Shown here in pieces: positions 7,617 through 16,790 of a stretch of DNA of 64,000 bases. The notes under the pieces are model-generated. The model made no database searches and was not told where the DNA came from. It saw only the letters and a program-made list of their open reading frames with translations. Both the position numbers and the translations under genes were made by a program. Source of the DNA: Schaalia odontolytica (GTDB lineage: Bacteria; Actinomycetota; Actinomycetes; Actinomycetales; Actinomycetaceae); NCBI RefSeq assembly GCF_031191545.1, contig NZ_CP133472.1:1922001-1986000 (forward strand), read 5' to 3'. Each line of letters begins with the position of its first letter. Position 1 is the first letter of the stretch.

Positions 7617-9557
7617 TCAGAGACGTTCAAAACCCGCGTCCCACGCGGCGCGCATGGGGTTCGCGTCGGCGACCAGCTGATCGAAACGCAGGTCCGCAAT
7701 GTCGATGACCTCGCCGAGGGCGAATCGTGCTTCGCGGGCGGGGGAGTGTTCGACGCGGCGCCAGCCCGAGGACAGCAGGTGCTTGCGGTCCACCACGTTG
7801 TCCACGCAGATGACGAGGGGTCGGCCGAACTTCTCGTGGTAGGCGGCGGCGAGGGCGCGCAGCTCCTCCGCTTCCTCGGGGGTCACCTCGCCCACTGACA
7901 GGGATGAGGTGTCCGAGCTGGACTGTTCGTCCCCCGCTCCGTCGAGGACCAGGGAGACGACGTCCGTGTAGGACGCGATGAGCTCCTCGGCTTCCTCGGG
8001 GCTGGCCGCCAGGACAGCGTCCTCGAAGGAGGAACGCAGCTCGGTCACGGAGGCGAAGGGGCGAGACTCCCACGCGCGCTCAACCGGCCAGGTGTGCGAG
8101 GAGAACATCGTCGAGAAGGTGGCGACGAACTGGTCGCGATCCATCGCGTTGACGTCGTCCAGGTTGATCTTCTTGCCGTCCACCAGGGCCACGTCCGGCG
8201 AGGCCTGGCGTCCGATGTGGAAGAACAGGAGGTTCAGGATGATGGCCGTCAGCGAGCCGATGGTCACGCCGGAGCCGAAGATGATCTGCAGCCAGGAGGG
8301 CATGACACTCACGATGCCGGGCTTCAGAGTCACGAGGAGGGCGAGGCCGATTGACGTGGAGACGATGACGGCGTTGCGATTGTCGCGCAGGTCGACCTTC
8401 GCCAGGGTCTGGATGCCGACGACTGCGACGTTGGCGAACATGGCCAGGGAGGCGCCGCCGATGACGGGCTGCGGGATCGCCGCGACGATGGCCGCCGCCT
8501 TGGGCAGCAGACCCAGGAAGATCATGAAGACACCCGCCGCGGTGACGACCCAGCGGGACTTCACGCGGGTGAGGCGCACGAGGCCGACGTTCTGCGCGAA
8601 GCAGGTGTAGGGGAAGGAGTTGAGGACGCCGCCCAGCAGGGTGGACAGGCCGTCGGCGCGCAGGGCGTTAGCGATGTCGCGCGGGGCGATGCGCTTGCCC
8701 ACGACCTCGCCGGTGGCGAAGACGTCGCCCGTGGTCTCCACGGCGGTCACGGCCATGACGATGATCATGGCGAGGAGCGCGGTGAGCGAGAACTTCGGGA
8801 TGCCGAAGTAGAAGGGCGTGGTGATACCCAACCAACTGGCCTCTCCCACGCCCGAGAAATCGGTCTTGCCCATCGCAAAGGCAACGGCTGTCATGATGAG
8901 CAGAGCAAGGAGCACGGACAGCGTGCCCATGAAGCCCTTGAAGAGGCGCTGGATGATGACGATGATCGCGATCGTTCCAAAAGCGAAGCCGAGTGCCTCG
9001 AATGTCGCGGTTGCCTTCGCTGCGTCATCGGCGGCCCGATCGGCCCAGGCGACGATGTCACCGGCGGAGACGGACAGGAGCGTCGTGCCCATGACGGTCA
9101 GGAGCGTACCCGTGACGATCGGTGGGAAGAAACGCAGGAGCTTGGCGAAGAAGGGGGCGACCAGGAAGACGAGAAGGCCGACGGCGATGATGGAGCCGTA
9201 CATGGTGGCCAGGCCGGTCTTCGGGTCGGCGCCGGGGGGTGTGGCCGCAGCTCCGATAGCAATGAGAGGGGAGACGGCGGTGAAGGTGACACCCTGAATG
9301 AGGGGAAGCTTCACGCCGATGAAGCGGCCGATGCCGGCCGACTGGATGATGGTAGCAATACCGCAGGTGAGCAGATCGGCGTTAATGAGGTGGACCAGCG
9401 TGTGGTTGTCGAGCCCGAGGCCGGAGGCGATAACGAGGGGAACGACCACGGCACCCGCGTAAAACGCGAGGACGTGCTGAATGCCCAGAATGGTGAGTTT
9501 CCCAAAGGGAGGGACTTGATCGACGGGGTGGGGAGCGGACGAGGGGCTTGATGCCAT
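7617..9557 (-). CDS. NCS2 nucleobase:cation symporter fused to an OHCU-decarboxylase-like domain
   Basis: The start is the ATG at 9557, preceded by AGGAG at good spacing; upstream codons lack a ribosome site. Residues of about 20-460 form a polytopic xanthine/uracil permease (NCS2) that should import purines or uric acid with a cation. Residues of about 472-646 align by motif with 2-oxo-4-hydroxy-4-carboxy-5-ureidoimidazoline decarboxylase (UraD). Recognisable parts are the SRPF segment, the EQ pair (Glu544), AYHEKFGRPLVI, and the RRVEHS and ALGEVIDIADLRF segments. The family HPDLA motif with the catalytic His is replaced by YTDVV (Tyr530), so the domain may be inactive or regulatory. A LacI-type remnant lies divergently upstream. 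Confidence 0.88.
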   Translation of the reverse strand: MASSPSSAPHPVDQVPPFGKLTILGIQHVLAFYAGAVVVPLVIASGLGLDNHTLVHLINADLLTCGIATIIQSAGIGRFIGVKLPLIQGVTFTAVSPLIAIGAAATPPGADPKTGLATMYGSIIAVGLLVFLVAPFFAKLLRFFPPIVTGTLLTVMGTTLLSVSAGDIVAWADRAADDAAKATATFEALGFAFGTIAIIVIIQRLFKGFMGTLSVLLALLIMTAVAFAMGKTDFSGVGEASWLGITTPFYFGIPKFSLTALLAMIIVMAVTAVETTGDVFATGEVVGKRIAPRDIANALRADGLSTLLGGVLNSFPYTCFAQNVGLVRLTRVKSRWVVTAAGVFMIFLGLLPKAAAIVAAIPQPVIGGASLAMFANVAVVGIQTLAKVDLRDNRNAVIVSTSIGLALLVTLKPGIVSVMPSWLQIIFGSGVTIGSLTAIILNLLFFHIGRQASPDVALVDGKKINLDDVNAMDRDQFVATFSTMFSSHTWPVERAWESRPFASVTELRSSFEDAVLAASPEEAEELIASYTDVVSLVLDGAGDEQSSSDTSSLSVGEVTPEEAEELRALAAAYHEKFGRPLVICVDNVVDRKHLLSSGWRRVEHSPAREARFALGEVIDIADLRFDQLVADANPMRAAWDAGFERL

Positions 9558-9722
9558 CTGTGTCTCCTGGACCTTTATCCAAGTGTTGAAGGGACCCCTC
9601 CATTCTCTGTGATCAGCCGATGCGATTAGCAGGTTATTCACAAAGTGTGGCGAGTTATATGTCACGGGCCCTTGTCGTTTACGATGTGAACAAAGCGGGA
9701 CACATGCGGGAGGGAGGCGGGT

Positions 9723-10034
9723 ATGACGCGCAATGGTCGTCCTCCGTCGATGGTGGACGTGGCCGAATTGGTCGGAGTCTCTCATCAGACGGTGTCTCGC
9801 GTGGTGAACGGCAAGGGGTGTGTGTCGCCTCGGACGCGCGAGCGCGTGCAGGGCGCCATCGGTACTTCCTTAGCGAGTGTGTGGCGATGCTTCGGGGGTG
9901 TCTGTGCCCCCTGCGTTGAGAGGGGTGAACTCTCGGCGCGGGTGCCATGTCAGAGAGTTCTCGTGACGAAAAATGCGCCGATGGCGGCGCATTTGAGAGC
10001 CTCTGAACTGCAACCAGTCGGCAAGTTTGAGTGA
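9723..10034 (+). pseudogene. LacI-family regulator remnant (DNA-binding head only)
   Basis: A good Shine-Dalgarno (GGGAGG) precedes ATG 9723. Residues 1-46 are a typical LacI helix-turn-helix (MVDVAELVGVSHQTVSRVV, then VSPRTRERV). After GAI the sequence no longer resembles LacI, the sugar-binding core is absent, and the frame ends at 103 residues. I find no core in the other frames nearby. It sits divergent to the permease gene, whose regulator it may once have been. A short DNA-binding protein could still be made. Confidence 0.7.
9971..9994 (+). terminator. short hairpin within the LacI remnant tail
   Basis: AAATGCGCC (9971-9979) pairs with GGCGCATTT (9986-9994) around a 6-nt loop. It could terminate the remnant transcript. 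There is no long T-tract. Confidence 0.4.
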
Positions 10035-10196
10035 GCTGTCACACAGAATTGAGGGTATTTGGGTGAAAAAACGAGATATTTTCGTGAAATCCGCGAAATC
10101 TGGCGCTAAAGTCGGCGAAATCCTCAGAGATTTCGTAGTGTGTCATTCGTGGCCACGACAGTGGTAACCAAGAACGAACAGGAATGAGGTTTCTCA

Positions 10197-10478
10197 ATGT
10201 CCGTGAACCGTACCGAGCTTGTCGCTCAGATTGCCGAACGCGCCGACCTGACCAAGGCGAAGGCTGACGAGGCCCTGGCTGCTTTCCAGGCCGTCCTCGT
10301 TGAGTCCCTGGCCAAGGGCGAGGCCGTCAAGGTCACCGGTCTGCTCTCGGTCGAGCGTGTTGAGCGCGCCGCCCGCACCGGCCGCAACCCCCGCACTGGC
10401 GAAGAGATCAAGATCCCCGCTGGCTACGGCGTGAAGCTCTCCGCTGGCTCCACCCTGAAGAAGGCCGTCTCCAAGTGA
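10197..10478 (+). CDS. hup: HU-family nucleoid DNA-binding protein
   Basis: This 93-residue protein has the full HU fold. The N-terminal helices read MSVNRTELVAQIAERADL. The dimer and arm region reads VKVTGLLSVERVERAARTGRNPRTGEEI, followed by the arm IKIPAGYGVKL and a Lys-rich end. The RNPRTGE signature is intact. It lacks the long Lys/Ala tail of mycobacterial HupB. It bends and compacts DNA as a dimer. GAGG precedes ATG 10197. The roughly 160-nt upstream region is AT-rich and carries several CGAAAT-like repeats, consistent with a strong regulated promoter. A perfect hairpin terminator follows. Confidence 0.95.
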   Translation: MSVNRTELVAQIAERADLTKAKADEALAAFQAVLVESLAKGEAVKVTGLLSVERVERAARTGRNPRTGEEIKIPAGYGVKLSAGSTLKKAVSK

Positions 10479-10501
10479 CGCGCTGACGACAGCCAATTGC
10501 C

Positions 10502-10533
10502 TATGGGGCGCGACCGCGTGGTCGCGCCCCATA
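10502..10533 (+). terminator. intrinsic terminator after hup
   Basis: TATGGGGCGCGACC at 10502-10515 pairs perfectly with 10520-10533 around GCGT. It lies 24 nt after the hup stop. Confidence 0.85.
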
Positions 10534-10675
10534 CGCGTCTCCGGGCACCCACGATCCCGCCAGCGTGTCGGCCCTACGGATGCTTGTTTGTGGGCCTGCG
10601 CCACCTGGAAGGGACTCGTACTCGCTAGCTGCCAGACATTCGCTGAGAGGCTCGACCGAGCATCCGTCCGTATGA

Positions 10676-10712
10676 AGTTGCTCCCGGCCCGATTCTCGGG
10701 CCGGGAGCAACT
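10676..10712 (-). terminator. terminator of the peptide ABC transporter operon
   Basis: A 16-bp perfect stem (10676-10691 with 10697-10712) has a 5-nt loop. It lies 26 nt beyond the leftward ATPase gene. I see no gene between the two terminators (10534-10675). Confidence 0.8.
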
Positions 10713-10737
10713 CATGGAGTTCGCATGGATCCGTGTG

Positions 10738-12789
10738 TCAGACGCCCACCTCTTCCTTGACGCTCAGCTGCAGGAGGGGATGGTGGCAGGCCACGCGGTG
10801 CGTCTCATCCGTCAGAATGGGCTGTACCTTGCATTCCTCTCCGGCAAACGGGCAGCGCGGGCGGAAACGGCAACCCTTGGGCGGGTTGACCGCGCTCGGC
10901 GGCTCGCCGGTGAGCTTGATGGCGCTCTCGTCGTGGACGTACTCGGGGTCCGGCACGGGGATCGAGTCGATGAGTGCCTTCGTGTAGGGGTGCTTCGGAT
11001 TCGAGACGACCTCGTGCGCTGGGCCTTCCTCGACGATGCGCCCCAGGTACATGACGCCGATGCGGTCCGCCATGTACTGAACGACCGCCAGGTCGTGGCT
11101 GATGAACAGGTAGGAAAGACCCAACTCCAGCTGCAGATCCTTCATGAGGTTGAGGACCTGCGCTTGGACGGAGACGTCCAGAGCGGAGACCGGCTCATCG
11201 GCCACGATGAGATCGGGGGCGAGAGTGAGCGAGCGGGCGAAGCCGATGCGTTGGAGCTGTCCGCCCGAAAACTCGTGCGGGTAGCGGTCTAGGATCTCTT
11301 CGGTGAGGCCGACCTGCTCGAGGATCTCCATGATGCGCGCGGCGATCTGACGGGCGTTGCCGGTTTTCTGGATGCTCATGGGTTCGGCCAGGATCTGGTC
11401 GATGCGCATGCGCGGATCCATCGCCGCGTAGGAGTCCTGGAACATCATCTGCACGTCGCGGTGGATGCGCACGGCGTCGCGTCCCCTGAGCGTGGCCAGG
11501 TCGCGTCCATCCAGTTCGATGGCACCACCTGACGGGGGCTCCAGTCCCGCGATGAGGCGGCCCACGGTTGACTTACCGCAGCCGGACTCGCCGACCAGGC
11601 CGTATGTCTCGCCCTTCTTGACTGTGATCGACACGCGGTCGACGGCGGAGACAACGCCCTTGTCGCGCTTGAAGAAGCCGGATCCAGCAGACTCATACTC
11701 GCGCGAGGCTTCCTTGACGTCGAGCAGGACCTCGTGGGAGATCTGCGCCGTGCCGTCGGCCGCATCCGCGACCTTGCCGGAATCCAGCTTGGCCTGCAGG
11801 ACCGCGGGAGATTCGTCTCCTTCATGCACCGGGTGGAAGCAGGAGAAGGTGTGGTTCTCGTCCCCGCTCAGGTCGGGGTAGGCTGCGCGGCACTCGTCGG
11901 TGGCCCACAGGCAGCGGGCTGCGAAGCGGCATCCTACCGGCAGGTTGGTCAGCGACGGGGGAGCGCCCGGGATCGAGAAGAGCTTGGTGCCGGCCGCGAG
12001 GGCGCGCTCGGGCAGCGCAGCCATGAGCGAGCTTGTGTAGCGGTGCTTCGGCTCCGTGAACAGTGTCTTCGTCGGGGCCGTCTCGACGATGCGCCCGGCG
12101 TACATGACGGCGACGCGGTCGGTGTGACCGGCGACGACACCCAGGTCGTGGGTGATGAGGATGACGCCCATCTTGTACTCGTCGCGCAGCTCGTCGATGA
12201 GGTCGAGGATCTGCATCTGGGTGGTCACGTCCAGGGCCGTCGTGGGCTCGTCCGCGATGAGGATGCGCGGCTTGCACACGAGGGCCATGGCGATCATGAC
12301 GCGCTGGCGCATGCCGCCCGACAGCTGGTGCGGGTAGTTGTTGATGACCACCTCGGGGCGAGGCATTCCGACGCGCTTGAGGATCTCCACCGCGCGCGCG
12401 AGAGCTTCCTTCTTCGAAAGCTTCTCGTGTACGCGCAGCGGCTCACACACCTGAAGTCCGATCTTCATGGTCGGGTTCAGGGAGGTGAGCGGATCCTGGA
12501 AGATCATGCCGACCTTGGTGCCGCGCAGCTTGCGCTTCTCCTTGAGAGGCAGCTGGGTGAGGTCCTGTCCGTCAAGGATGATCGATCCGGAGGAGACCTT
12601 GCCGCCCTGGGGTAGCAGACCCATGAGGGACAGTGCCGTCATGGTCTTGCCGGAGCCGGACTCGCCCACGATGCCCAGGGTCTCGCCCGGGTTCACGTGC
12701 AGGTCGACACCCGACAGGGCGCGAACCACGCCGGAACGGATCTCGATGTCTGTGTGTAGATCTTTGATCTGAAGGAGTGGAGTGTTCAT
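10738..12789 (-). CDS. fused double ATPase of an oligopeptide/dipeptide ABC importer (DppD-DppF type)
   Basis: One 683-residue chain contains two complete ABC cassettes that are usually separate subunits. Cassette one has Walker A GESGSGKT and signature LSGGMRQR. Cassette two has GESGCGKS and FSGGQLQR. Each is followed by the oligopeptide-ATPase C-terminal motif (CRFAARC and CRFRPRC). It should power uptake through the two permeases encoded just upstream. It lies 10 nt after the DppC-like gene, last in a four-gene leftward operon ending in a strong terminator. The fusion is common in actinobacteria. Confidence 0.95.
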   Translation of the reverse strand: MNTPLLQIKDLHTDIEIRSGVVRALSGVDLHVNPGETLGIVGESGSGKTMTALSLMGLLPQGGKVSSGSIILDGQDLTQLPLKEKRKLRGTKVGMIFQDPLTSLNPTMKIGLQVCEPLRVHEKLSKKEALARAVEILKRVGMPRPEVVINNYPHQLSGGMRQRVMIAMALVCKPRILIADEPTTALDVTTQMQILDLIDELRDEYKMGVILITHDLGVVAGHTDRVAVMYAGRIVETAPTKTLFTEPKHRYTSSLMAALPERALAAGTKLFSIPGAPPSLTNLPVGCRFAARCLWATDECRAAYPDLSGDENHTFSCFHPVHEGDESPAVLQAKLDSGKVADAADGTAQISHEVLLDVKEASREYESAGSGFFKRDKGVVSAVDRVSITVKKGETYGLVGESGCGKSTVGRLIAGLEPPSGGAIELDGRDLATLRGRDAVRIHRDVQMMFQDSYAAMDPRMRIDQILAEPMSIQKTGNARQIAARIMEILEQVGLTEEILDRYPHEFSGGQLQRIGFARSLTLAPDLIVADEPVSALDVSVQAQVLNLMKDLQLELGLSYLFISHDLAVVQYMADRIGVMYLGRIVEEGPAHEVVSNPKHPYTKALIDSIPVPDPEYVHDESAIKLTGEPPSAVNPPKGCRFRPRCPFAGEECKVQPILTDETHRVACHHPLLQLSVKEEVGV

Positions 12790-12799
12790 AGTTCAGTGC

Positions 12800-13699
12800 T
12801 CACCTCTTGCGCAGTCGAACTTCGAAGGCGTCACGCAGGCCGTCGCCGATGAAGTTGAACGACAGGACCAGGAGGATGATGAGGATGCCCGGCGGGTAGA
12901 GCAGCCACCAGTTGCCCGAGTAGACGTGCGACTGGCTGTTGGAGAGCATGGCTCCCCAGTCGGTGGCGGGAGGCTGGGCACCCAGGCCGAGGAACGACAG
13001 GTAGGCGACGTAGAGGACAGCGTCTGCGACCTGGAAGGTCGCGTTGACGATGACTGTTCCGATCGTGTTGCGGACGATGTGCGTCCGGATTGCGCGGGGC
13101 ATTGATCCGCCCATGCCGCGCATCGCGACGACGTACTCGCGCGTGCGCAGGGACAGGGCCTCGCCTCGAATCAATCGGGACGTACCCAGCCAGGACAGGG
13201 CCGACATGATGATGATGAGGACCGGGACGGTCGGCGGGATCATCGTGGCGATCAGCATGAAGAGGAACAGGACGGGCACGGACATGAGCGCGTCAACGAT
13301 GCGCATCATGATCGCGTCGATCCAACCGCCGACGAAGCCGGCGATCGCGCCGTACAGCGTGCCGATCGTAGTTGCGAAGATGCCAGCGAACAGGCCGACG
13401 ATGATCGAGGTCTGGCCGCCCTTCATGAGGCGTCCGAGCTGGTCGTAGCCGACCATGTCGGTACCGAGCGGGTGCTCGGAGGAGGGGGCCAGAGCAGAGT
13501 TGGACAGGTCCGTGTGGACCTGGTCGGTCACATAGAACATGGGGCCGATGAACGAGAAGACCATCAGGATGAGGATCAGGCACACTCCGAAGACGGCGAG
13601 CCTGTTCTCCATGAAGACCTGTAGGCCTTGCAGCTTCGTCGACTTGCGGGCGCTGCGCGCCTTGGCAGGCGCGGCAATGGGTGCGGTTACAGTGGTCAT
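12800..13699 (-). CDS. peptide-type ABC transporter permease (DppC/OppC family)
   Basis: This 299-residue membrane protein has an N-terminal cytoplasmic tail. The first membrane span lies near 34-54 and the BPD_transp_1 domain occupies about 100-290. The conserved LGTDMVGYDQLGRL segment typical of OppC proteins is present, as is the ATPase-coupling EAA-like loop (REYVVAMRGMG). Its ATG overlaps the stop of the DppB-like gene by 4 bases, indicating translational coupling. It forms the pore with that protein. Confidence 0.93.
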   Translation of the reverse strand: MTTVTAPIAAPAKARSARKSTKLQGLQVFMENRLAVFGVCLILILMVFSFIGPMFYVTDQVHTDLSNSALAPSSEHPLGTDMVGYDQLGRLMKGGQTSIIVGLFAGIFATTIGTLYGAIAGFVGGWIDAIMMRIVDALMSVPVLFLFMLIATMIPPTVPVLIIIMSALSWLGTSRLIRGEALSLRTREYVVAMRGMGGSMPRAIRTHIVRNTIGTVIVNATFQVADAVLYVAYLSFLGLGAQPPATDWGAMLSNSQSHVYSGNWWLLYPPGILIILLVLSFNFIGDGLRDAFEVRLRKR

Positions 13700-14655
13700 T
13701 TGGCACGTCCTGCCAGTCGGATACGGGGATCAGCCAGGGCGTAGAGGAAGTCTGCCAGGAGCGCGCCGATGACCGTCGCGAAGGAGACGATCAGGGCGAC
13801 GCCAAGGAGGATTGGGTAGTCGCGCCTGCCTGTCGCCTGGTAGTACATGAAGCCCATGCCGTTGAAGTTAAAGAGGGTCTCGATGACGAGGGCTCCACAG
13901 AACATCGCGGGGATGTATAGGCCGATCATCGTGATGACGGGGAACATCGCGTTTCGCAGGGTGTGAACGAAGACGACTCGGAACTCCGACAGGCCCTTCG
14001 CTCGGGCGGTGCGCACGTACTGTTCGTTGAGGTTATCCACCATCGAGGAGCGCACGTAGCGGGCGTAAGCGGCGATCGTGCCGATCGACAGGGCGCACAC
14101 GGGAAGGATGAGGTGATCCCATTGCTCCCACATGACTGATAGATTCTCGCCCTGTGGAGCATCGTTGGGAAGGATTGGCCACACCTGGGAGAAGAGGACG
14201 ATGAGGAGGAGGCCCGCGAAGAAGATCGGCGTCGAATAGGCGAGCAGACACGCGATCGTCACGACGTAATCGGGCGCTTTATTTCTCTTGACGGCCTGCC
14301 ATACACCCAGGGGGATCGCGACGATGAGAGCCAGGATGGTGGACAGGAGGGAGAGGAAGATAGTGCGGGGCAGACGGGCCGCCAGCAGGTCGTTGACGGA
14401 CTGGTTGTGCTGGTAGGAGTAGCCGAAGTCGCCGTGCGCAATCTTGTTCAGGTAGTTGACGTATTGCTCGGGGATCGGGCGATCGTAACCGTTTTCGTGA
14501 TCGAAGGCCGCGAGCTGTTCTTGGGTCGCATCCTTACCGAGTGCCGCGCGGGCTGCGCCGCCCGGCTGCGACTGGAGGAGGATAAAGGTGATGATCGTGA
14601 CCAGGAAGACAACGATGACCGCCTGGCCGAGGCGTTTGAGGATGAATTGGAACAT
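13696..14655 (-). CDS. peptide-type ABC transporter permease (DppB/OppB family)
   Basis: The likely start is ATG 14655 (MFQFILKRLGQAV), giving 319 residues, the usual length for the family. It opens with the OppB N-terminal span (VIVVFLVTIITFILL), has the SYQHNQSVNDLL periplasmic segment, and has the coupling loop ARAKGLSEFRVVFVH. It overlaps the next permease gene by 4 bases. A hairpin between the binding-protein gene and this one probably lowers permease expression relative to the binding protein. Confidence 0.93.
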   Translation of the reverse strand: MFQFILKRLGQAVIVVFLVTIITFILLQSQPGGAARAALGKDATQEQLAAFDHENGYDRPIPEQYVNYLNKIAHGDFGYSYQHNQSVNDLLAARLPRTIFLSLLSTILALIVAIPLGVWQAVKRNKAPDYVVTIACLLAYSTPIFFAGLLLIVLFSQVWPILPNDAPQGENLSVMWEQWDHLILPVCALSIGTIAAYARYVRSSMVDNLNEQYVRTARAKGLSEFRVVFVHTLRNAMFPVITMIGLYIPAMFCGALVIETLFNFNGMGFMYYQATGRRDYPILLGVALIVSFATVIGALLADFLYALADPRIRLAGRAK

Positions 14656-14673
14656 TGCGAACTCCGCGGTTAG

Positions 14674-14713
14674 GGGGCAGGCGCCCGCATGTGCGGGTGC
14701 GGGCGCCTGCCCC
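14674..14713 (-). terminator. attenuating hairpin between binding-protein and permease genes
   Basis: A perfect 16-bp stem (14674-14689 with 14698-14713) with an 8-nt loop lies in the 80-nt gap inside the operon. In ABC importer operons such hairpins act as partial terminators or 3' protectors that raise the level of the binding-protein message. Confidence 0.7.
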
Positions 14714-14735
14714 ATGAGGCGTCAAGGCAAAGGAA

Positions 14736-16541
14736 CTACTTACCTTCGGTCGTCCACGACCAATCCTCGGGCCAGGTGTCGCCGGTGGCGTCGAGCTCGC
14801 CCAGGTCGAGCGTCTTCTTCACAGCGGTGATCTGGTAGTACGGGTTGGGCATCCACAGAACGGGGAGGTCCTCCGCGAGGTAGTCGTTGTATGCCTGGAG
14901 AGCGCCTGGCTCGGAGGAGCGGGTCGACTCTTCGATGAGCTTGTCGGCCTCGGGGTTCTTGTACTGGCCGAGGTTGACGGGAGCGTCAGAAGCGAAGAGG
15001 CGCTCGCCGGAGGCGTAGATCGGGAAGCCCCACGAGGTCTGGGAGCCGAAGAAGGACAGGTCCCACGTGCAGGGGGTCTCGTCGTCGCATGCCTGCGAGG
15101 CGCCGACCGAGTCGGGAACCTCGTTCATGTCGATCTTGATGCCGAGCTTGCCGAACTGGGAGATAATCTCCTCGAACATCTGGTGGGTGGAGACGAAGCC
15201 CGACTGGGAAACGAGCTTGAAGCTGAGCTTGTCGCCGGCCTCAATGCCCTCGCCGCACTGGTTGGCACCGGTGCCGGGGTTCTCGCAGGTGCTATCGCCG
15301 TCAGGAACGACCTTCCAGCCGTGGTCTTCGAGGAGCTTCTTGGCGGCCTCGGGGTCGAACTTGTAGACGCAGCCTTCGGTGGTGCCGACCTTGTCGGCGG
15401 CCATCGGGACCGGGCCACAGGTCGGGGAGGCGGTGCCGGACCAGATCTTCTCAGACAGGGTCGGCTGGTCGATCAGCTGCTGCATCGCCTGGCGGATGTA
15501 CTTCTGGTTGATGAACTTCGAGCCGGGAGCCTTCTCGTGGAAGTTCAGAGCCAGGTAGGTGATGGAGTTGCCGGGCCACAGGAAGACGTTGTATCCCTTG
15601 CCCTCGACAGCGGAGCGCTGGTTGTACTGCGCGGCCGGGATGTAACCGAAGTCGATGGCACCCGAACGCACGGAGTTGAACTCGGCGTCATCACCCGTGA
15701 AGGCCTTGTAGATCAGCGCGTCGATCTTGGGCTTGTCCTCGCCCCAGTAGTTCTCGTTGGGAACGAGCTTGAGGCCCTGGTCGGGAGTGAATTCCGCGAG
15801 CTTCCAGGGGCCGTTGACCGTCTGCCACAGGGGGTTGGTGGCGTAGGAGGACAGGTTCTTAGCCTCGCCCTGCAGGTACGCGAAGACAGCCTGGGCACCC
15901 TCGGGGGTGCGGTCCATGTCAGAGACGGCCTCGTCGGCGCTGGACTTGTCCCAGGCGTGCTGAGGGAGGAGTGCGACCTTGTTGATCTGGTTGTCAATGA
16001 ACCAGGCCGGGGCGAACTTGGTCTCCGTGGTGATGGAGAAGGTGTGCTCGTCGACGATCTTCAGATCGGCACCGTCGGGGAAGAAGCCCTTCTTGTAGGA
16101 AGCCCATTCCTCCTTGTTGTTGGTGACGAGGTTCCACCAAAACTCGACGTCGCGGGAGGTGACGGGAGTGCCATCGGACCACTTGGCATCGTCGCGCAGC
16201 TTGATGGTGTAGGTCATCCCGTCCTCGGAGACCTCGGGAACGGTGCCCAGGGACTTGGGGAGGTTGATCTTGTAGGGGGTCTCGGAGGTGGACTTGTAGG
16301 CGAAGAGGGGACGGTACATCGCCTGGATGAACTGACCGTTCTCGCCCTGGGTGTAGCCCTTGGCCGAGACCGGGAAGATCCAGTTGGGGGTACGCGAGGC
16401 CATCGTGACCTCGTTCTTGCCGGTTTCGGAGGTGGCGGCCTGACCGCCGCTTCCGCTGCCGCCGCAGGCGGACAGTCCGAGAGAGGCGACCATCGCGAGC
16501 GCCGCTCCGGTGATCATCCACCGCTTCTTTCTCAGGTTCAT
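14736..16541 (-). CDS. peptide-type ABC transporter substrate-binding lipoprotein (SBP_bac_5)
   Basis: This 601-residue protein starts MNLRKKRWM and carries a lipobox (LSAC, Cys26), so it is anchored to the outer face of the membrane. The mature part is a family 5 binding protein, with the segment YTIKLRDDAKWSDGTPVTSRD typical of DppA/OppA. Ribosome site GGAG lies 5 nt before the start. It is first in the leftward importer operon and divergent from a ROK regulator. The family binds peptides, nickel or sugars. The neighbours (sugar kinase, deaminase, metallohydrolase) favour a peptide or amino-sugar conjugate, which is inference. Confidence 0.93.
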   Translation of the reverse strand: MNLRKKRWMITGAALAMVASLGLSACGGSGSGGQAATSETGKNEVTMASRTPNWIFPVSAKGYTQGENGQFIQAMYRPLFAYKSTSETPYKINLPKSLGTVPEVSEDGMTYTIKLRDDAKWSDGTPVTSRDVEFWWNLVTNNKEEWASYKKGFFPDGADLKIVDEHTFSITTETKFAPAWFIDNQINKVALLPQHAWDKSSADEAVSDMDRTPEGAQAVFAYLQGEAKNLSSYATNPLWQTVNGPWKLAEFTPDQGLKLVPNENYWGEDKPKIDALIYKAFTGDDAEFNSVRSGAIDFGYIPAAQYNQRSAVEGKGYNVFLWPGNSITYLALNFHEKAPGSKFINQKYIRQAMQQLIDQPTLSEKIWSGTASPTCGPVPMAADKVGTTEGCVYKFDPEAAKKLLEDHGWKVVPDGDSTCENPGTGANQCGEGIEAGDKLSFKLVSQSGFVSTHQMFEEIISQFGKLGIKIDMNEVPDSVGASQACDDETPCTWDLSFFGSQTSWGFPIYASGERLFASDAPVNLGQYKNPEADKLIEESTRSSEPGALQAYNDYLAEDLPVLWMPNPYYQITAVKKTLDLGELDATGDTWPEDWSWTTEGK

Positions 16542-16790
16542 GACTGCTCCAAATCAACGTTGATCGGGGACACTGACGGATGACAACCCTGTCAGATGAC
16601 GTTCATCATATGACAGTTCGTTAGCGAATGTTGCCACTTTCGCCAAAATACGGAATGTTACGAAAAAATAACGATGAATTTCGATGAAAGAAGTGTCGGA
16701 CTTTCTTCGATGAGGCATAATTGATCCTGTTCTCAATGATGAGCGCGGTGTAACGTTGTAGTTACCGCATAGGTACGCAGAGGAGGTGTC
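16542..16790. promoter_or_regulatory. divergent control region between importer operon and ROK regulon
   Basis: These 249 bases are clearly AT-richer than their neighbours. An imperfect inverted repeat (GCGGT-gt-AAC, 6-nt spacer, GTTACCGC) lies at 16745-16768, just before the regulator gene. TTCGATGA occurs twice, at 16680-16687 and 16706-16713. Either could be the ROK repressor site. A divergent arrangement with a local repressor suggests that one regulator controls both arms. Confidence 0.5.
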
